The notes beneath the pieces are model-generated. The model ran no database searches, had not been told where the DNA came from, and was given only the letters and a program-made list of their open reading frames with translations. A stretch of DNA of 64,000 nucleotides. Origin: Casuarius casuarius. Taxonomy: Eukaryota > Chordata > Aves > Casuariiformes > Casuariidae. The position numbers and the translations under genes are program-made. The stretch's first letter is position 1. Each line of letters begins with the position of its first letter. The DNA lies in NCBI GenBank assembly GCA_003342895.1, contig PTFA01000276.1, forward strand, positions 699,632 to 763,631. Direction: 5' to 3'. Positions 47,699 to 59,600 of this stretch are shown here, piece after piece.

Positions 47699-50224
47699 CT
47701 ATTATCAAACAAATAGAACCATTACCACAAAGATTTACAATACATATAAACAGGATACTGAATCATACCTACTACTTTAAGACAAATACGTAACAGAACA
47801 AACTCTTTGAATCCATGACGTTTTCAGTTAATGCCCCTGTAATTCTAGACGGCACCTAATCATCCAGTAAAATCAGCTAATGGTATTACCGAAGCCAATT
47901 TTGAAACAAGATAACAACATTGTTATTTTTTTTTAATTGAATCACAATCTTAAATTTTCAAGACTACTATGGATGATCTGCACTTGTGGGGGTTTTTTTT
48001 TGTTCTTTTTTCTGATAACTTTACTAAAGAAACAGTAAAGAAATAGTGCACATCCACAAAGCCACACTCTTCTTCCATATACCTGCAAAGGTCGTCTTCA
48101 TAGTCACTTTTGCTCTATTTTCCAATAAATGTCAAAAAGACTGAATGCAACTGTCTTGGAGATTAATGAGAGAAAACAAAAAACAGAAGAACCTGAATGA
48201 TATGTATGCTATTGAATGAAGAGGGCGCCAGGAAAAACATCATCACAGGTAAAATTAAAAAGTCTGAGGAGCTGTTGGGTCGAATAGAAACACATATATT
48301 GAGAAACATGATCCTAGTTAAGTTTATAAAGAGAAATATAAGTGAAAACAGCAACTAAGAGGGAAACGAGAAGGGCCAAAGTGGCACTTAAAAGAAAAAA
48401 TGTTAAAGATAAAACAACCAATAGGAATTTCCTAAATATAAGAGATTCAGAAAGCCTTTAGAAATACTTAAACATATCACTGAACCTACCAAATAGCTTG
48501 AGATTAAAAGGAGACAGTAAAGAACAAAGATCTAATGAAGAAATAAATGATAACTTTGCCATCTTGATGATGGAGAAATCCTAAGTCAACTGTTTGTTCT
48601 TCCTCAGAACAAAAAAGAGGTGTCAGAGAAAGATATACTGAACAAAAGAATAATTTAATTCCAAAGTTCAAGTATGCTGCAACAAAGTGGCTAACAAAGA
48701 ATAATAATGTCTCACCAAACACAGGAAGTATTCTAGAGTATTGAAAGGTAGCAATACTTCTAATAGGCTATCCTGGCAAATTTGCTGCATCAGTAATTAA
48801 AAACAGAACACTAAAAAAATCTGGATTGCCATGATCTGATAAGGTCTAACGAGAACAGTTTTTGCAAAGGAAAAATCATTATCTTCTTAAGAGTCTTGGA
48901 ATGACTCCATAACACAAAAGAGAACTAGCTCACATAATTTATTAAGACTTCTGAAATGCCTCCAGCAAAGTCCCCCACAGAAGGCTAATAAAGAAGCTAG
49001 GCAGTCTTGAGATAAGATGTAAACTTTTGTTTCAGACTAAAAACTGGCAAGGGGACAAACAAACAAAAAAAAGTCTGAACAGATCATTTTAATTCTGGCA
49101 AAAAGCTAGAGGGAGCACTGTGTCAGTCAGGTAGTATAGATTTAGCATTAAGGATCTGCAGTACAGCTGACAGGGCCCAGAGGAGACAAACAAGCAAAAT
49201 ATAATGACCTGCTTTGGAAACATTTGAGAAGTGGGAAAACTCCTGTCCCCCTTCTTTCCCTCCACTCAGTAATAAAGTCAAACCAAAAGAAAAACACTAT
49301 GTGAGATAAATATCTCTGAATACATAGTAAGAAAAATCAAAAAGTTTAAAGTAACCATTATAATTATTTTATGATTGCTGACCTTCAAAAGGTTAATGGT
49401 AAAGATTTTAACAAAATTTCAAAACATACATGGTATGGAAAATAGCATAGGCCTCTGTGGAGCAAGACAAATCAACTTGCAGTTCTTAACAGTGTGCTAT
49501 GTTAATTACTTTATAAAGTATATACAGCCAAGTGTCACATTTGTTTAGATGATTTTCCTCAGAGCTTGTAGTTAAGAGATTTTCTGTGTCAAAATATTAG
49601 GTCTCTGTTCACACTCCTTACCTGAAAGCTTTTTGTTTACCCGTTGTAGTTCAAAAACACAGAACTTTTTCATCTCATAAAAATACTAAACAACAAGTAA
49701 ATCTATTAGAAACCAAGCTACAATGCACGCTTGTCCCCGCATGCATCTTCCTTCTTGCTCCCTTTCAGAGGTATATAGTTGGGTAAAAACATGTCCCCTG
49801 CTCCCCCCATAATTTTGCCCCCATACCATTTTTCATAAGAAAAAAGGTGTTTTGCTTTATGCTTTCAAAATTTTTGAAAAGTTCTTTCACACATGAATAA
49901 GGAATACCAACGTAACGAAGTGCGCAAATGACAAATATGTAATTTGTCAGGGCGAGAAGAGACCGTGAAACTTGGGACCTCTAATCAAAGCAAGGGAATA
50001 TGCAGACTTTGTGCAAATTATGTTTAACACCAACAAATACAGAATAACCATATACCGGAAAAAATTCAGAGATGGGAAAGGAGAGCAATGGTAGGCCTGA
50101 AAAAACCGTTAGGGAAGAAAGAGTGGAGGTCGGGACAGCGCACCTCGGCGAGAGGGCGCACACAGCAGGGCGCCGGTGACACCCGGTGAGGTGAGGTGAG
50201 GTGCTCTCCTCCTCCCCCACAACA
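47699..50224 (-). other. CENPK: 5' part of CENPK, first intron(s), start exon not found
   Basis: Sequence between the first recognised CENPK exon and the gap. It holds an ancient CR1 remnant. Candidate donor sites with short open frames were tested by eye (see rejected items), and none gives a convincing first coding exon. The region next to the gap (50,110-50,224) is GC-rich and belongs to the shared promoter island. Confidence 0.5.
48400..49060 (+). mobile_element. Ancient CR1-family remnant
   Basis: AATGCCTCCAGCAAAGTCCC, CCACAGAAGGCTAATAAAGA, AGCTAGGCAGTCTTGAGATAAGATG and GACTAAAAACTGGCAAGG follow the CR1 reverse-transcriptase region (consensus like 'TTTGACAAAGTCCCCCACCA...GGCTCTTAAG...AGCAGTCATGGGATAAGAGG...AACTGGTTAAA'). 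The copy is old, full of stops and antisense to CENPK. The stretch 48930-49060 is the clearest; the left boundary is approximate. Confidence 0.7.
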
Positions 50225-50414
50225 NNNNNNNNNNNNNNNNNNNNNNNNNNNNNNNNNNNNNNNNNNNNNNNNNNNNNNNNNNNNNNNNNNNNNNNNNNNN
50301 NNNNNNNNNNNNNNNNNNNNNNNNNNNNNNNNNNNNNNNNNNNNNNNNNNNNNNNNNNNNNNNNNNNNNNNNNNNNNNNNNNNNNNNNNNNNNNNNNNNN
50401 NNNNNNNNNNNNNN
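50225..50414. other. Assembly gap, 190 N
   Basis: A run of 190 unknown bases inside the GC-rich promoter island. The true gap size may differ. It probably hides the CENPK transcription start and possibly its first exon. GC-rich bird promoters are commonly missing from assemblies. Confidence 1.
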
Positions 50415-50549
50415 CGGCCCGGCGGCTTCCAAGTCTGCGCGCGCTCCGCGCTCACTGGCTGCGCCGCGCCGCCCGCGAAGTGGCGTCACTCTCGGGCGCC
50501 GCGAGGGGCAGGAAGGGGGCGGCGTCGCGGGGAAGTGACGCGCGGCAGC

Positions 50550-50691
50550 ATGGAGTCGTCGGAATCGGAGCGCAAGAGGAAGCAGCGCGATGCGGCGGGA
50601 GCGGGTGGCGGCGGCGAGGCGGAGGCGGAGGACGAGGAGCGCTGGGTCGGGCCCCTGCCGGGGGAAGCCGCGCAGGCGAAGAAGAGGAGAG
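50550..50691 (+). CDS. PPWD1: PPWD1 exon 1, start codon
   Basis: Starts at the ATG in GCAGCATGG and encodes 47 residues rich in Glu, Lys, Arg and Gly, ending [19 protein letters not shown] plus one base of a valine codon. The donor is GTAACG. The ERWVGPLP motif is conserved in human, but the residues before it are not. No other in-frame ATG precedes it. Confidence 0.93.
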
Positions 50692-53600
50692 GTAACGGGA
50701 GGAGCGGAGCCCGGGGCCGCCCCTTCTCGGCGCTCCGCGACGGGCGGCCGCCGCCGTCGAGGGGAGGGGCCGCTGGGGCGCAGGTCGCCGCTGCGCGGAG
50801 TTTGGGCTCGGGACCCCGCGTCTCTGCCTGCTCTAGAAGACAGCTGAGGCCGTGAGGTGCTGCCTTGCAGCATCTGCTCCAGCCGTGGCTCTGGAGCTGA
50901 CCTGGCACCGCCTTGTGGATCGCGGCCTAAGTTGGGCGAGTGGGGGGAGCCTCTCACCTGCGTTTTGACATGTAGCAGCGGTGAGTTCAGCAATACAGGG
51001 CTCCATAGTGACATGTAGCAGCGGTGAGTTCAGCAATACAGGGCTCCATAGGCGTTATTGCAGTGTGAATGTGAGTTTGCCTGTGTTCGTCAGATGCAAA
51101 CCTTCCAGATTATTCAGAAGTGCAGTTGTGTAAATATTAACCATTATGATACAAAGATCGGAGACAAAAACAGTCAATCAGATCATTTCAGGTGGGCCAG
51201 TTAAACAGTGAAAAGTATAGATGCCAGCACTTACAATTTAAATTGTAATTTCTGAATGGGACTGTGAATATCATAACAACAATCTCATTGGGGGGGGGAG
51301 ATCATTTGCTTTCTCACAGTACCTCAAAGATTCTTATAATGAAATGTCAGAAACATCTGAATCTTTGTATAGTGGGAAATCAAGCCACGAGGCGATCTGG
51401 GTAAAAGCTCTATTAAAGTACTGCTAAAAACATTCTCTGCCAACAGGGACATTATATTTCCAGATTATTTGTGAAAGATCTGCTTTAAATAAGAAGTAGT
51501 GTACTTAACTATTTCCCAGGTCAAATGTTTCAGGTCACTATCTTCCAAAAACTTTATTAAGGAAGATGTGGCATCAATAACAGACTTGGCATATTTGTAT
51601 TTTTAAGATTTTTTTTTACATATTCAGAAAGCCAAAATAATAGTTGTTTTAAAAACAGGCCTCTATATGGTTGAAACGAGAGCCTGAGTGGCTTTAGTCT
51701 GCCATAAATCTAGAAATCTGAGCACAAAACCACAGTAGAAATCCCTTGTATTATGTTAGCACAAAGTTCTAGTGCCTTCTTGACTAAAATGAAAGGTATT
51801 CAAGGGTAATTAATGGAGAGTAGAAGGTAGGTATATCTTCATGAACACAAAATTTCCTGATTTTTCTTTTTATTCTGTTCAGTCCTTGAATTTGAACATG
51901 TCTATCTCGAAAATCTTCCAAGTGCTTCAATGTATGAACGCAGTTACATGCACAGAGATGTCATTACGCATGTAGCATGTACTAAGTAAGTCTCTTATTT
52001 TTCATAGTATATTATTGTCAGAAATGGGTTCTTGTATATAATGGGAAGTTTTCACTGTAGAACTTTAATAATGGAAAGTTACTATGTTTGGAGGTGGCAT
52101 TTTAAGGTTTTCAAAACTAAATATAAAGGAAAGGGCTTACCAACAAGCTGACTAAATAGACTAAAAGGGTTTTTTTTAAAATCCTTATTGCAATATGTAC
52201 AGAAATAAGAGAAATTGACTCTGCATACAGTAAAATACGATTCAGCAGAACTGCACCAATTGAGGAAATAGCTTTCTTCTTATTCCTTTAAGATATATAT
52301 TGATTTATTTTTATTAGTAAATAGTAACTACTGTCAAACCAAGCGTAAAAGAGTAGTAAAATGTACAAAGTCAAACGGAGTTGTGTTATTTATTTCTTAA
52401 ATTCAGGCTATTGATCTTTTATAGATTAACCAAGAGTATACTAAAATACTTGTTTGCTTTTTCAGGATTGATAGTACCCACTCAAACATTGTCATAGTAA
52501 TTTGTTTAAAGTTCACTCTCTTTACAGCACTAATTGTAGTGTCTTGATGCAAATTACTGCCCAAAACCAGTGTAGAAGTACATTATATGTGAATTTCTTC
52601 CTTTTTTTTTCTTTTGTAATTGCAGGACAGATTTTATCATAACAGCCAGTCATGATGGACATGTAAAGTTCTGGAAAAAGATAGAAGAAGGGATTGAGTT
52701 TGTTAAACATTTCCGTAGCCACTTAGGTGAGAAGTTACTTTTTCATTTATAAAAGAGCCCCCCCACCATTGCTTAGTGGTTTGAACAGGCAGCGCAAACA
52801 AAGAGGAGACGAGTTTTGGGATGCATCTATTGCAGTCAGGGATAAAGTGATATCCATCTAGGTTCCTTCATTCTCCTGTCCTGGTGCATCCTGCTCCAAA
52901 CTGCAAGAGGGATAGGGTGGGAACAAAACTTGATGAATCTTCTTGTCCAGATCCCCTACCTCCTTGCATTGCCTTGTGCCCTGCTTCTGGGGAGAATGTC
53001 CAAGACAGGGAGAGAGTTTCTATTTAGAAATAAGTGAACAGGGTACATACAATCCAAAGACAATTAAAAAGATTTTACTTTAAGCAGGCTACCTTCATCC
53101 CTCATCATCTCTTCACAAAGTCAGATCTTTTCACTTTGCTGTGGAGAATATTTCTATTTCATATAGACTTTTTTTCTGTAATATTTTTATTTTCTTCTGG
53201 AATTGTTGTAAATGTAAAGTAATTTATGCATCAATGGCATGGTTATTAGTTGAATTGCAGTTCTAGTATTTTAACTATATTTTATAGGCTGAGTACACAT
53301 AGCTCTTCTATGCCGTGCTAAACATAAAACAGGCCAGAAAATTGAGGTACTTACTGCTATTGGAAATGATGATCTACCCTATAGAAACAAATTTGATATG
53401 CAGCCTGTAACAACAAAAAAGATTAATAATAATAATAATTAATAAAAATAATGTTTCTGTTTAATGTGAAAAATTGTGGTGGTAGGTTTTTCATCTTAAC
53501 TATCAGCATCTTGGTATATACAAGAACAAAATGTAAGAATGGAGCCAAGCAAAAATAAGCATTGTGGAAAAACTTGTAGAAGTTTCATTTACACAGTAAT

Positions 53601-56600
53601 TTTGGTTGTTGTGCATTAATACCATAACTATAGCGGTTTCTAGAGTTCTGCTGCTTTTTCTCTTTTGAGAGATATAGGCCTAAAGACTTTTTTTTTTCCC
53701 AGTATCATAGTGTTGTTCTCAATGTTTTTGTAATAAACATTTAAAATGAAAATCATTGTAATTATAATCTTCCATTTATGTAGAAGCTAAGCAGTTCATT
53801 ATTTCTTGGCCACTTTCAAATAGTGAATAGTGATGGTAGAGAAACAGCTGTAGGCCTCTATATTTTTAATTAGTGTCTCTGTCTCCCTTTTCTGTGGAGT
53901 ATTGAAATGAAGGATGTCTCCTTCCAATGTCTTAATAGTATACTAACTTTTTTTTATAGGAGTTATTGAGAGTATTGCTGTTAGTTCAGAGGGGGCTTTA
54001 TTCTGTTCAGTTGGAGATGACAAAGCAATGAAGGTATTTGATGTGGTAAACTTCGATATGATCAACATGCTGAAGCTTGGGTAAGTGACTTAGTTCTTGA
54101 AAAAAAATTTTTAGGGATTATAAAATGTTGGGGGTTATTTTGCATAAGAGGTAAGTAAATTACATTTTATTCTGAATGTTTTACTTGAGTTTTCTTTCCA
54201 GTCAGACTGAGCTAAGCAAGTTGCATTATCCAAAATGCCTCCAGTGGCTTGGAGATTGCCCGGCTGAACAGAAAAAATTATGACCCTGTATGTACCCTTC
54301 TTGAGAGTAGAAGAGGTTTATGCCTTTCTTCTGTGTTAAATATTGTTGCCTACAAAGATGTGGTGTTTCACAAAGTGTATAGTTAGGATCATTTTTTTCT
54401 GCTGTCTGGCACTGAATTTAAAAATCATAGCCAATTAATAGTTCTAGTATGGCAGGAGCTGTTGGAGTGTATGTACTGTCCTCTTTGTTGACTTAGGGAT
54501 AGCATTTTTCTTCTTTTGAAAAGAACATTGTCATCTTCCTTAGTGTTGCTATTATAGATTTTCTGTAATTATACAGTATGTAGCTGAAGAATTTGGAAGA
54601 AATAGGAATGGATATTATTGGAATTATATCAGTAGCAGGGGAAAATAAACTCCCATGTTTTTCCAGGAGTGGATTTGGAAAATGGGAGAATCAAAGAACG
54701 CTATACTAAGAATGGTCAAAAATCTGATGTTTCCACAGTCCTTCTGAAATCAGAAAATATTTATTCCATGTAATCTACTATTTGTTGGCTAATTCTGAAA
54801 TTGAATAAAACTATAAACTCAAAAATGTTCAGTGTAGTCATAGCTCTCCTGACTGGAATTAATTTATATTTCACTGCTCTGCAAGACGCTAAAATAATAT
54901 AATATCTGAATACCTTTCAGAATCCCTATATAAATGCTTATATTAGCTTCTTTGCTTGTGATAGTGTTAGTAACAATCTGAAGATAATGTACTTAGCCCA
55001 TAAGGATAGATTCTCTCTTGTCTGTCTGCTGTGGAAAAAATTCCAGTTAGCCTTAGTATTTAGCTTTGGCTGGTGTTTTGTGCTTAGCAGTCTTGTATTA
55101 TTACTACAAAGTTGATTAAAATTATAGGACAAAATAGAGTAAATTCATTTTTAAATGGATTTAAAAATATTTATCTTACTGTATTTGTTCCACTGTATTA
55201 TTAAAAAAAAAAAAACAACTCTTAATCTGACATTATACTAGAGGATTTTTATTCCTATATGAGCATTCAGGGGAAATTGAGGTAAAATTAATCTGTTTTG
55301 CTTCAGGGATACCCTGAACACTACCTATAATATTAGTCTATTGTATGTCCCTGGTTTTTTTTTCCCTCTAAATAGCCTTTCTCATCTTCAGTGATTAAGA
55401 CTTTATCATCTTTTTTAAGATTTTTTTTTCTTCTTCTTAAAATCTAATGAGCTTGTTGCTTTATGTTCTGCATTACTGTTTATTGAGTAAACAGTTTCTG
55501 TTGACCTGCCTGAGAAATTTTTCATGGCTGTTTGCTCAGGCTTGCTACGGTTAATGTAGTTCTTCAGTTCCGTGTTCATCAGTTCTCTGTGATCCTTTCA
55601 ACTTGCATTATCTTGCATTGTCTGCTTTGATACGTATGTGTCATTATGTTTCGTGGTTGATTAGCTTCATTTCAGATTCTTCGGATCCTTTCAGTGTAGT
55701 TATCTGCAAATCCCCAAGTTTTATGCTTCCATCAGTGGTCTGGAGAAGGGCTAGTTCGTGCAGAAATTTGGGTAACAGCACACAGAGCAATAGGGTGTCA
55801 TGCTTACTGCAGTTGTTTTGCCTGCTATCCCTTCTGTGAACCTGATTAAAAAGTTGTGGTTCTATTACTGTAACAACCCATTTTCCAAAGAAAGCCGCAA
55901 ATAGCCCTTCTGAGAATTTTTGCCAGACAAGTATTAAAAATCCAAATGATTAGTATCTGTCAGTTCTTACTGTTTGTTTGATCTGTGAAAGGATACTAAA
56001 TAAGAGTTTCCTATGGATTTTGTATCGTATCTTTGTGGTTTGTCATGTAGTTTTAGTTTCAATTTTTAGTCTCAGAATCTTTGCTTAGAGACTCTTTAAA
56101 TACAGACATAACTTTGATTATTGACCATAACTCTGACTTATTTATAGCGTATATTTTTTGCTAGCAGCAAATGCATTCATTCTTAAATTCATTCAGAACG
56201 CATACAGAATACAGCCTGGTTGTCTTAGTGTGACTGATTTCTTATTAATAAATTTATAAGTGCTTTGATTTTTTTTTTGCAAGACCCAGCTGCACTTTTC
56301 CTTAAGTAGATGGCAAAAGTGTGGTTGTCTTCATTTGCATTGAAGTGCTAATCACTTTCCAGGCAGAAGAGAAATGTTATCGAGTCGTAATAACTGAGTA
56401 GTAATCTTTAATGCCACTGGCGCTATTGTATGGATTTCCGTCTTTTTTCTTCTTTTTTACCCACGCTCTTCTACATCAGCTTTCTGTCACAGCCTCTTTA
56501 TGAAACAATGCGGGAACGACAGAGATTGGCTAACTGATCCATCCACTGATTTGTGTTTCTTGGAACAGCTTGGCTATAGCGCCATTCAATTTTAGCAGGC

Positions 56601-59600
56601 CAGATATTAGCAAGACTAGTAAATAAGGTTCAAAATTTGCTTCTTATACTTGGTTTTGAGTTGATAGCATAATTCAATTCTTACCTAAGTAAAGCCAATC
56701 CTTCTTATTTCTCTTATTTTTTTTTCTTCTGCTCTTTGTTGCAGCTATTACCCTGGCCAATGTGAATGGGTATATTGCCCTGGAGATGCCATATCTTCTG
56801 TTGCCACATCTGAGAAGAGCACAGGAAAAATATTCGTATATGATGGACGAGGAAATAACCAGCCACTTCACGTTTTTGATAAACTCCATACGTCCTCTCT
56901 TACTCAGATACGGTTGAACCCTATCTACAAAGTAGTAGTGTCTTCTGACAAATCTGGAATGATTGAGTACTGGACTGGTACTCCTCATGAATATAAATTT
57001 CCCAAGAATGTGAACTGGGAGTATAAAACAGATACTGATTTATACGAATTTGCTAAATGCAAGGCTTACCCATCCAGTATAAGTTTTTCACCCGATGGCA
57101 AGAAAATGGCCACTCTGGGGTCTGACAGAAAAGTTAGAATTTTCCGGTTCTTGACGGGGAAGCTCATGAGAGTCTTTGATGAATCTCTGAGTGTGAGTTT
57201 GGTCTTGCTTCTCTTTTTTTTGAGGATTTTTATCTATTTATTTGAATTTATTTGCCAGCACATTTATCTACATTATCACCTGTTTCTGAAAGTTGAGCTT
57301 CATTGCTATGTTTTCTTACAGAGAGGTTTTCCCTTTCTCTTCCTTGGCTTTTACATTGTTTTGACAAGAAATTAATTCTTAGTAATTTATATTAGCTATA
57401 CTGTGAAACTGAGTTCTTGGTTTTCATTTATATTTTCGTATTGCTAGACTTATCCTTATTAAATAAAATGATAATAATGTAAAAAATTAAATTTGTGATC
57501 TTTGAAGAATTTTGTTAGATAGCTACATACTTTTTTTTTCTTTGTCTGAGGCCCAAGTACTACAATACGCTTATTAGGTGATCCAAAAAAAAGAGCATTA
57601 GTTGTATATTTTAATTCTTCGGATAATTTTAAGAGCTGATTAGTCTCATTTGAATTCCATATTTCCTAAGCATGTGTGTAGGTTCTTTGCTGGGTTGAAA
57701 GTTTAAAGTATGTTCATATTGTAAGTGATTTTTTTTTTCATGTAGATGTTTACTGAACTTCAGCAGATGAGACAACAATTGCCAGACATGGAGTTTGGCC
57801 GACGCATGGCTGTTGAGCGTGAGCTGGAGAAGGTGGATGCAGTAAGATTAATTAATATAGTTTTTGATGAAACTGGACACTTCGTTCTCTATGGAACAAT
57901 GTTGGGCATTAAGGTCATAAATGTAGAGACTAACAGGTAAGTTCTAGAGAGAGAGATGGAAATATGTTTGTGTCAAAGTCTATACTCATTCAGATTTCTA
58001 GTATATTTAAAACTTGCTATGACTGCGGGTGCCACTTTTTTTGCTTAGGAGCCTTAGATTAGACTGTAGATAAGACTTTCCCACATAAAGCTTAATAATA
58101 TGAGGAGAAAATATGGAAAGGGTTTTGATACTAAAAATGCATAATCAGTTAATTTCTGGCTGACTGAATTTGATAACAAGAAGTGAATGTGGATCAATGG
58201 AGTTGAGTTTTTACAGTGCAGGGCGATTGACTAGTAAATTATGTAGCAAGTTCGAATAGAGAAGCATTGTAAGTAGTCTACAGAAACAAGCAGTAAAAAT
58301 CATTTTGAGAAGGCTTTAGGAATTTTGATTTGAGTCTCTTGCAGTCAGAGAGAAGACTGACAGTGTCATGAGCAAATAACAGTAGTTATAGCTTTTTACA
58401 TCTTGTACTTCAGGTGTATTCGTATCTTGGGCAAACAAGAAAACATCAGGGTGATGCAACTAGCTTTGTTCCAAGGAGTAGCAAAGAAACATCGTGCTGC
58501 AATCACTATAGAGATGAAGGCATCTGAAAACCCTGTTCTGCAGAACATTCAGCCGGATCCAACAGTAATCTGCACAGCTTTTAAAAAAAATAGGTTTTAT
58601 ATGGTGTGTGTGGTTTCTATTTGAATAACTCCATTCTTGTATTGCTGTTTTCTCATTGTGTATTACTTTTTAATTTTCTCCGTGTGCCTTTCCAGTGCTT
58701 TGTGTATTGAACATTTGCAAACACAACTTTTTCAGAAGCATTTCCTTAAATTAGAAGTATATTCTATAATTTTTAGCTTGAACTGACTAAAAATTGACTA
58801 GAGGGAGCTTTGTTAATCTTTAATTTTGTTTTCACTATGTTGCTCAAGCTGTTGAAAAAATTTTGATGTCTTTGTCTTTCTAAATTACAGTTCTTTGAGA
58901 AGGGCATAGGCTTTGGTGTAGTTTAAGAAACTAACATAAAAGCATTTAAAAATCCTGACCATATCTTACACCAATTAAAAACAATAATTAACCATATGTA
59001 TAAAATGTATAATAACCATAGAATAATTACATTCAGAGAAGCATCAGGACTCCGTAGCACTGAAGTGCCATATGGGCAAATAATAAAGACGGGAGTTGTC
59101 TTCCTCTTCACAATTTAGATTTTGGATGAGATGCAGTGAATACGCAAAACAGACAAGCAGTTCTGGAGTAGTTCATGGTTAATCTGGGATGTGATCACAG
59201 CAGAAGTTAGAAGTCAGGCTTGTCCATTGGCTTATTTGTGCTTGAATTGGTTTAGGTTACAGAGCAAGATAGTATACTTCCTAAAAACTTGTGCAGTTAC
59301 TTTCTGTGGCTTTTGTAACTATATAGTATAGAATGGAGTACACTACTCTGAACAGTACAGGTGAGAAAGAAAAGTGAGACAAAATCTGGAAATGTTATAC
59401 ACTCTTAGAGAAAATGTGACTGCAGCAAATGAATGCATGGAGAAATCTGGTGATTGCCATTTGATATATCAGTGAGTACACAACCATCAATACATGTATA
59501 TTTACTGCATGTCTTGCTCCTTTAAGAACTATTACAAAAACCTCATTTCTGAGATTTCTCCTATTTTTAGTTAAATTCACTTTTCTGTCTATAGTTTTAT

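Larger units (their letters stand above)
50110..50900. promoter_or_regulatory. Shared CpG-island promoter of CENPK and PPWD1
   Basis: GC- and CpG-rich DNA between two divergently transcribed genes. On the PPWD1 side, just before its ATG, it contains a CRE-like TGGCGTCAC (50481-50489), an Sp1-type GC box GGGGGCGG (50515-50522) and a combined ETS/CRE-like GGAAGTGACG (50531-50540). There is no TATA box. The centre, 50,225-50,414, is unknown sequence. In human the two genes are also head to head with nearly abutting 5' ends, which supports a bidirectional promoter. Confidence 0.8.

Noticed and set aside
48715..48789. Minus-strand ATG frame of 25 codons ending at a GTGAGA donor, in the right phase for the next CENPK exon
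   Set aside because: It lies in or beside ancient CR1-derived sequence, and its residues show no resemblance to any CENP-K N-terminus. Phase agreement alone has a one in three chance.
49622..49690. Minus-strand ATG frame ending at CTTTCAG|GTAAGG, a good donor, upstream of CENPK exon 47564-47698
   Set aside because: The phase is wrong. Joining would give an immediate TGA stop in the next exon.
50109..51014. Long open frames on both strands over the CpG island and gap
   Set aside because: They are open only because the DNA is GC-rich and because unknown bases cannot contain stops. The real coding part is PPWD1 exon 1.
52740..53030. GC-richer block in PPWD1 intron 3 considered as a possible repeat or exon
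   Set aside because: It has no open frame in phase with exons 3 and 4, and I could not match it to a repeat family.
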